Shown one piece after another: positions 15,098-20,009 of a stretch of 20,009 nt of DNA. The translations under genes and the position numbers were made by a program. This DNA comes from a virus. The number at the start of each line of letters is the position of its first letter. The first letter of the stretch is position 1. The notes beneath the pieces are model-generated. The model was given only the letters and a program-made list of their open reading frames with translations. It had not been told where the DNA came from and did not search any database. Location: IMG/VR virus record IMGVR_UViG_3300025840_000356, positions 1-20,009 of that record. One strand, 5' to 3'.

Positions 15098-17314
15098 ATG
15101 ACAATAGACATTTCCGCTAACTTACCACGAATTAGTTACACAGTTGCTGCTGGTGTTACTCAGACTTCTTTTACAGTGCCATTTGAGTTCTTTGATGACT
15201 CAGATTTAAATGTCTACATTGACCAAGTACTTCAAACAATTACTACGAATTACACGGTTACAGGTGGGAGTGGATCGACAGGCACAGTGACCATGACGGT
15301 GACTGGAGCTAAGACAGTAATCATTACTCGCGACACTACCATTGAACGCACGACTGACTTTACGGCTGGCGTTGATATTAACCGTGCTGCGCTGAATACA
15401 CAGCTAGATACTCTGACTGCTATTGCTGCTGACAACAAAGACTTCATAGAACGCAGTATTCGGATTAAAGATTTTGATCCATCGACAGCTTCTTTGGAAC
15501 TACCTGACGCCACCACCCGTGCTAACAAACTTCTCAGCTTTGACACAGAAGGGGGCATATCGGTTCAAGCTGCCTCAGACCTGCTCACAGGCTCTGTACT
15601 CGGCGCTAACTACATAAAGGCAAGCCATACTGGTGACGGTACTATTGTTGCATTTAGTACTACAGAGGCCGCTGGTTCTAAGAACAACATCCAAGTCTAC
15701 ATCGATGGTGTTTACCAAAACAAAGACACGTTCTCGATCAGTGGCTCTACGCTGACATTCACAGAAGCTCCACCCTTAAACTCTGCGATTGAGTTTATTG
15801 TTGGTAATGCTGTTACTTCGCTAACAACTGATCCTGATGTTGTGACCTACAATCAAGGCGGCACAGGCGCACAGGATCGCACACTGACAAGCAAGCTGCA
15901 AGACACTGTATCGGTCAAAGACTTCGGCGCTGTCGGTGATGGCGTGACGGATGACACTGCGGCTATTCAGGCTGCGATTGCTGCGTCTGCTGGAAAGGTT
16001 TTAAATTTTGTTCGTGGTGAAACATACTTAGTTACTTCCGAGCTAAACTTTCACACAGGATCAAATGGCCCAAAGGTTGAGGGCAACATGGCAACCATCA
16101 AAGCTGGTGCTGCCATGCAAAGCATTATGTATATTGGCAATACCACATCTATTAAAACTCAAATTAACAACATTGAGCTAGATGGTAATAGCAATGCAAC
16201 TTATTGTCTGTATGCTATCTTAGTTACTGAGAACAGTTCTATCTTTAGCAATGTTATTGTAAAAAATGCTACATCACACGGCATGTATTTAGACGGTTGT
16301 CAGGTGATGCGCTTGGAAAACATTGTTAGTCAGACAAATGGCGGTGATGGTATTCTTTTTGAAAGCTGCAATGGGGCATCAATCTCTAGTATTCGATGTG
16401 TATCAAATACTGGCAATGGTATTACCGTTCAACGTGGCACACGCAATTACACATCTGGCGTAAACATTGAATATGCAGACTGTGAATTAAACTCTGGTCA
16501 TGGTATTTCTGTTGTAGACACAAAATCTCCAGTAACTATTCTTGGTGGCTGGCTTGAAAGCAATGTCCAAGATGGCCTCAATATTGGTTCTCTTGCCGTT
16601 GGCGTTAGTGCTAATGGTATTGGAATTATTGGCAATGAGGGCACATCAAATTACAGGGCTGTTAGACTTCAAGATGGTGCGGCTGGTTGCTCAATAACAA
16701 ATGCTAAGTTTCAAATTACAAGTGGCTCTCAAGATTATGCAAACGTCAAAGATGAAAATACATCTCTTGCAACAAGCAACCTTTTAACGCCTAACTTTAT
16801 TCGATCAACAGGAACACTTGTTCTTCCACAAACTGTTGAAGATTACAAGTCAGGCTTCATTACTCAACAGCAAACAACAACAAACACCAGAGGTGCTGGC
16901 GGTTATCTCTCTGGATTTGCTTTGGCTGATACTGTTGCTGGTTCGAGTGGAACGAAAACATTTACTTGGACACCATCTGGTTCTTTTAACATTCCGGGCG
17001 CAGACAACCGTGGTGCATATATGATTGAGTTAGACATCATTGGTTATTTTACTGGTATAGATCAGTCTGTGTTTTTGCGGTTCCATTTGTTTGGCGCAAC
17101 TTTGGCTTCTACAATTTACGATGCATCTTCAAATGCGATCTATTCTTATGGAGATACACGCAAATCCGATTTGACATTGGCAACACCTACGGCTGCTGGT
17201 TCCTCTGGAATAAGTGCTGTCTTAACAAATGCCAATGCTTCAACCTTTAATGGCACATTTACATGGCGCACTATGATGACAACAACTGGTCAGCTTTCGT
17301 TGGCTGTTTCTTAG
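15098..17314 (+). CDS. Tail fibre/tailspike with T7 gp17-type N-terminus and pectate-lyase-like beta-helix
   Basis: This 738-residue protein is probably the main tail-attached receptor-binding protein. Domains seen: about residues 10-130, a T7 tail-fibre N-terminal type domain (SYTVAAGVTQTSFTVPFEFF, then VYIDQVLQ) for tail attachment; about 173-245, a second segment of similar pattern (FSTTEAAGSKNN, VYIDGVYQ, FTEAPP); about 271-570, a right-handed beta-helix opening with VSVKDFGAVGDGVTDDTAA, the start pattern of the pectate-lyase-3 superfamily, with later N-G-I repeats; and about 590-738, a C-terminal beta domain. The fold suggests binding or cleavage of surface polysaccharide, but active-site residues cannot be assigned by eye. 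GAGGTGA at 15088-15094 supports the ATG at 15098. Confidence 0.88.
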   Translation: MTIDISANLPRISYTVAAGVTQTSFTVPFEFFDDSDLNVYIDQVLQTITTNYTVTGGSGSTGTVTMTVTGAKTVIITRDTTIERTTDFTAGVDINRAALNTQLDTLTAIAADNKDFIERSIRIKDFDPSTASLELPDATTRANKLLSFDTEGGISVQAASDLLTGSVLGANYIKASHTGDGTIVAFSTTEAAGSKNNIQVYIDGVYQNKDTFSISGSTLTFTEAPPLNSAIEFIVGNAVTSLTTDPDVVTYNQGGTGAQDRTLTSKLQDTVSVKDFGAVGDGVTDDTAAIQAAIAASAGKVLNFVRGETYLVTSELNFHTGSNGPKVEGNMATIKAGAAMQSIMYIGNTTSIKTQINNIELDGNSNATYCLYAILVTENSSIFSNVIVKNATSHGMYLDGCQVMRLENIVSQTNGGDGILFESCNGASISSIRCVSNTGNGITVQRGTRNYTSGVNIEYADCELNSGHGISVVDTKSPVTILGGWLESNVQDGLNIGSLAVGVSANGIGIIGNEGTSNYRAVRLQDGAAGCSITNAKFQITSGSQDYANVKDENTSLATSNLLTPNFIRSTGTLVLPQTVEDYKSGFITQQQTTTNTRGAGGYLSGFALADTVAGSSGTKTFTWTPSGSFNIPGADNRGAYMIELDIIGYFTGIDQSVFLRFHLFGATLASTIYDASSNAIYSYGDTRKSDLTLATPTAAGSSGISAVLTNANASTFNGTFTWRTMMTTTGQLSLAVS
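15923..15942 (+). repeat. 20-bp repeat shared by two fibre genes, copy 1
   Basis: TTCGGCGCTGTCGGTGATGG occurs here and identically at 18250-18269. It encodes FGAVGDG at the opening of the beta-helix in each fibre gene. Perfect identity in a region free to vary at third codon positions suggests a shared origin or recombination. Confidence 0.85.
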
Positions 17315-17319
17315 GAGGT
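17312..17319 (+). promoter_or_regulatory. Strong Shine-Dalgarno overlapping the fibre stop
   Basis: TAGGAGGT contains the TAG stop of the first fibre gene and serves the ATG at 17325 with a 5-base spacer, so termination and re-initiation are tightly linked. Confidence 0.75.
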
Positions 17320-17324
17320 ATAAA

Positions 17325-18179
17325 ATGACTATCAAACAGCAAGGTGGCATTTTTGGACGCAACCCAACATTCAATGAAGTTGATATTGAAGGCACTCTTA
17401 GTGCAGAAACGGTTGATATTAACGGAGGCACTATCGATGGCACAGCTATCGGCGGGACTACACCCGCAGCCATTATTGGGACGGCTATGGAGGCTTCTAG
17501 CTTGGGGATTGGAACAACCCCTTCAGGCGGGGTTAAGTTAGACGTTGTAGGCACTTTGCGTTCAACTATTTCTGGTGGAACACCTGCTCTTTATTTGAAT
17601 AATGGAACAACTCAAAACTCCATTACAAATACATCGGGCAGTTTTTCATTTTCTACTGGGGCTGTAGAACGTTTGCGCATCGACACCAGTAATGTAACAG
17701 TATCCACTGGCAACCTCGTCATCGGCACATCAGGCAAAGGCATCGACTTCTCTGTCACCTCTGGCACTGGCACAAGTGAACTGTTCGATGACTATGAAGA
17801 GGGGACGTGGACGCCTGAGATCACAGGCACAAGCACAGCAGGCACAATCGCATACAACGCCCAGCACGGGTATTACACTAAGATTGGCCGAATGGTGCAG
17901 GTTGAGTTCTATGTTCAGTGGAACAGTGGAACTGGCACGGGCAACCTTCAAATTACAGGTTTGCCGTTCACCGCAGGCAACAATCTCACCCAACCGGGAT
18001 TGGCTATTGGCGACATTGAAAATGTAGCACTCACAGCCGCTAATGTCGCAACGCTTGCAGTAGCCAGCAACAGCACGAACATCAATATGCGGCAGGTTCC
18101 AACGGGCGGCGGAGGTTCTTCGCCAGTTCCTTATGATGCTGCTGGCTATATCAAAGCATCTGGCGTTTATTCAGTTTAA
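17325..18179 (+). CDS. Second tail fibre / adhesin protein
   Basis: This 284-residue Gly/Thr/Ser-rich beta protein has three parts. The N-terminal MTIKQQGGIFGRNPTFNEVD peptide with the following IEGTL is, from memory, a recurrent opening of marine phage fibre proteins and may be a docking segment. The middle (about 25-135) is a repetitive beta region (GTTPAAIIGT, GGTPALYLNNGTTQN, VERLRIDTSNV). The end (about 138-284) opens with KGIDFSVTSGTGTSELFDDY, then EGTWTPEITG, and has a YYTKIGRMVQVEFYVQW beta-sandwich region and TGLPFTAGN, a common phage C-terminal adhesin domain. It has no T7-type tail-attachment domain of its own, so it probably docks on another fibre protein. The second half is richer in GC (53% over 17701-17760). 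Confidence 0.82.
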   Translation: MTIKQQGGIFGRNPTFNEVDIEGTLSAETVDINGGTIDGTAIGGTTPAAIIGTAMEASSLGIGTTPSGGVKLDVVGTLRSTISGGTPALYLNNGTTQNSITNTSGSFSFSTGAVERLRIDTSNVTVSTGNLVIGTSGKGIDFSVTSGTGTSELFDDYEEGTWTPEITGTSTAGTIAYNAQHGYYTKIGRMVQVEFYVQWNSGTGTGNLQITGLPFTAGNNLTQPGLAIGDIENVALTAANVATLAVASNSTNINMRQVPTGGGGSSPVPYDAAGYIKASGVYSV

Positions 18180-18189
18180 GGACAAACAC

Positions 18190-19752
18190 ATGACACTGAC
18201 CAAAGTTCACAACCGAATGATTGACGACTCTGATGTCAACCCGATTGATTTCGGCGCTGTCGGTGATGGTGTCACTGATGATACCGCTGCGGTGACTGCG
18301 GCTATTGCTACAGGAAAGAATGTCTTTGTGCAGCTTGGCAAGACGTTTGCAATAACAGGAAATGTTACTGGCTTTGCAGATAATCAGAAGATTTATGGCG
18401 GCGGTGCTTTTAAAAAACTTGGTACAACGCAAACACCTATGTTTTTGTTACCTGATGAAAGTGATGGCGTTTGGTTCGATGGCATTGAGTTTGATGGCAC
18501 AAAAGCATCGTTTTCAGCTGGCGATCCTGTTCCAGCAATACTTGGTTATATTACATATAGCTTACAGGTAACTAATTGTTATTTTCACGACATAATTGAT
18601 GTTGGCATTAAATTACGAGATGGCGCAAATCTTTATGCCTCTGGTAATAGATTTATTGATATTGGTGAAAATGGTATTGAGTTACATAACTATGATAACG
18701 ATGTAAGAACAGGTTCCGCATACACAGGAACAAGACCTGTTGTGGAAGGAAATCATACAATTACAGGCAACCGTTTTGAACGTATAACTCGTTATGAAAA
18801 TCCTGCTGGCCCACTAGTTGATGCGTGTGGAATAATTTTTGTTGGGGATGATGGGTATCCTCAAAAAAATATTAGAATTACTGATAACGTAATTATTGAT
18901 TGTTTGCGTTACATATGGACAGAGAACAATGGAACAACTGATAAAGCAGATAATGTTATTATCAGTAATAATACATTGCATGGTGGTGTAAATGGTGGAA
19001 CTGCTGATGACATATATAGCAAAAATGGCATTGGAATAATTGGCGCAAAAAATGTATTAGTAACAAACAATACAATTAAGAATGTTGCAAACACTAATCC
19101 AGTAGGCTCAGATACAAGTTGCATTACCGTTTCAGGAACAGGTAATGAAAATATTCAAATTACTGGAAATCATTGTTCTGATGATTCTGGTTTATCAGAT
19201 AGAACTGAATATGGAATACGAGTAGTAAATGGCTCTGATCTTCGTATTTTTAATAACTATATTGCAGGGACTTCAACAGGGTCTATTACTGTAACAGAGG
19301 CTAATACATCTAATGTAACTATTTATTCTAATAGAAATGCAGAAGATGAATATAGCTGGACGCAGATTGTCCCGATTTACTTCATTCGAGAAAACATTCC
19401 AGCTAATGGCGATCAATCAACTTATGTCTTTGGGCAAACATGGGAGACTGAAGCAATCATCCCTGCGGATGGTCGGATTGTTGGCGTTGCGGTAAAACTG
19501 AGTGCAGCTATTTCTGCTGGCAACTTAACGGTCAAGTCCTACAGCAATGGTGTTGAAAGGACAAACCTACAGATTGTAAATTCTGATTTTAGTGGTGGCA
19601 CTATTGCTCAAAAGAAAATTGGTGCATCTAATGGTGCTCAAGTAAACGCAGGCGAGCGGTATAAGGTAGTCTTAACCACTGACGCTGCTTTTGCGCCGAC
19701 AACAATGGACGCAATCGTTACGATGTTTGTAGACATTGCGAAGAAAGATTAA
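18190..19752 (+). CDS. Third fibre protein, pectate-lyase-like tailspike
   Basis: This 520-residue protein starts at the ATG at 18190, 10 bases after the previous stop, with AAGGAC overlapping that stop. An in-frame ATG at 18133 lies inside the previous gene and lacks support. Seen: MTLTKVHNRMIDDSDVNP, then IDFGAVGDGVTDDTAAVTAA (residues about 19-38), the opening of a pectate-lyase-3 beta-helix. A long helix body with N-I-I-N-N-T repeats runs to about residue 385 (NVIISNNTLHGG, NVLVTNNTIKN, NIQITGNHCS). A separate C-terminal beta domain from about 392 starts WTQIVPIYFIRE. Polysaccharide binding or depolymerase activity is plausible but unproven. It has no tail-binding domain, so it is likely attached through the first fibre or the nozzle. 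The helix body is much poorer in GC than both ends. Confidence 0.85.
   Translation: MTLTKVHNRMIDDSDVNPIDFGAVGDGVTDDTAAVTAAIATGKNVFVQLGKTFAITGNVTGFADNQKIYGGGAFKKLGTTQTPMFLLPDESDGVWFDGIEFDGTKASFSAGDPVPAILGYITYSLQVTNCYFHDIIDVGIKLRDGANLYASGNRFIDIGENGIELHNYDNDVRTGSAYTGTRPVVEGNHTITGNRFERITRYENPAGPLVDACGIIFVGDDGYPQKNIRITDNVIIDCLRYIWTENNGTTDKADNVIISNNTLHGGVNGGTADDIYSKNGIGIIGAKNVLVTNNTIKNVANTNPVGSDTSCITVSGTGNENIQITGNHCSDDSGLSDRTEYGIRVVNGSDLRIFNNYIAGTSTGSITVTEANTSNVTIYSNRNAEDEYSWTQIVPIYFIRENIPANGDQSTYVFGQTWETEAIIPADGRIVGVAVKLSAAISAGNLTVKSYSNGVERTNLQIVNSDFSGGTIAQKKIGASNGAQVNAGERYKVVLTTDAAFAPTTMDAIVTMFVDIAKKD
18250..18269 (+). repeat. 20-bp repeat shared by two fibre genes, copy 2
   Basis: This stretch is identical to 15923-15942 and encodes the same FGAVGDG peptide at the start of the second beta-helix. 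Confidence 0.85.
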
Positions 19753-19779
19753 TGCGGTTCGCCCGTGGACAGTCCAGCC

Positions 19780-19787
19780 AAGGAGGT
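19780..19787 (+). promoter_or_regulatory. Consensus Shine-Dalgarno for the last gene
   Basis: AAGGAGGT lies 4 bases before the ATG at 19792. It is the closest match to the consensus in the window and fixes the start of the truncated last gene. Confidence 0.8.
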
Positions 19788-19791
19788 AAAC

Positions 19792-20009
19792 ATGGCACTG
19801 ACTAAAATGACAGTAAACGACAAGATCGAAGTCATCAATCATGGTGGCTGGTCATCGGTGCAAGTACGCACTGCAACGATCATCAATGAGGATGGCACAG
19901 AAATCAGCCGTACATTCCACCGTCATGTGGTAATGCCTGACGCTGATCTCTCAGCCGAAGATGCAGACGTATCTGCAATCTGCACTCCAGTATTTACAGA
20001 CGCAGTAAA
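19792..20009 (+). CDS. Small conserved phage protein of unknown function (3' partial)
   Basis: The frame is open from the ATG at 19792 to the window edge, giving at least 72 residues. It begins MALTKMTVNDKIEVINHGGW, continues with VQVRTATIINEDGTEISRTF and HRHVVMPDADLS, and reaches ICTPVFTDAV at the edge. From memory, short proteins with an SVQVRTAT--EDG-E-SR-FHRH pattern are common beside fibre genes in marine phage genomes, with no known function. It is soluble, has no membrane segment and is not a recognisable holin or lysin. It follows the third fibre gene by 39 bases. Confidence 0.75.
   Translation, partial: MALTKMTVNDKIEVINHGGWSSVQVRTATIINEDGTEISRTFHRHVVMPDADLSAEDADVSAICTPVFTDAV

Noticed and set aside
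18133-18189. Longer N-terminus for the third fibre starting at 18133
   Set aside because: This would overlap the second fibre's conserved C-terminus. The ATG at 18190 has AAGGAC before it and gives the usual LTKVHNRMI opening.
1-20009. CRISPR array, tRNA, integrase, retroelement or diversity-generating cassette
   Set aside because: No regularly spaced repeats, cloverleaf, recombinase or reverse transcriptase motifs were seen. The Bbp19-like gene recalls BPP-1, but no template repeat pair or reverse transcriptase is present here.

Overview
The window is a densely packed, single-strand (+) stretch of a tailed-phage genome. It runs from the end of the terminase gene through the whole head, connector, short-tail, internal-virion and tail-fibre block of a podovirus. 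All genes point the same way, gaps are tens of bases or less, and no tRNA, transposase, integrase or host metabolic gene is visible. The parts list is T7-like, with tail tubular proteins A and B, gp14/15/16-type internal virion proteins and a gp17-type fibre N-terminus. The order differs from T7, because the large terminase sits upstream of the portal and a gp13-like protein lies between scaffold and capsid. This arrangement, with a Bbp19-like protein after the portal and fibre pieces of a type common in marine viruses, suggests a marine podovirus of the HMO-2011-like kind infecting an alphaproteobacterium. The lineage and host are inference from gene content only.

Layout: 1-569 is the C-terminal nuclease part of the large terminase. 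626-850 is a small Arg/Gly-rich protein. 850-2379 is the portal and 2363-2623 a Bbp19-like protein. 2620-3360 is the scaffold, 3272-3871 a gp13/GNAT-like protein, 3951-4760 the major capsid protein and 4772-5035 a small capsid-linked protein. A UUCG-capped hairpin at 5045-5060 separates the head genes from the tail genes. 5069-5653 and 5653-7893 are tail tubular proteins A and B. 7893-8345, 8345-11431 and 11428-15027 are the three internal virion (ejection) proteins. 15098-17314, 17325-18179 and 18190-19752 are three fibre/adhesin proteins, the first and third with pectate-lyase-like beta-helices. 19792-20009 is the start of a further small gene cut by the window edge.

How they work together: the terminase packages DNA through the portal into a capsid built on the scaffold. 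Tail tubular A and B build the short nozzle under the portal. The internal virion proteins sit in the capsid and are expected to leave with the DNA and form a channel across the cell envelope. The fibre set attaches to the tail and probably binds or degrades host surface polysaccharide. Many junctions are TAATG or ATGA overlaps, so translation is probably coupled along a long transcript. The points most worth a second look are the hairpin that may bring a distant Shine-Dalgarno close to the tail tubular A start, the repeat-rich leader in front of the capsid gene, the beta-helix fibres whose base composition differs from their ends, and an internal gp16-like protein without a visible murein-hydrolase domain. 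No clearly new system such as a defence island or retroelement was seen.
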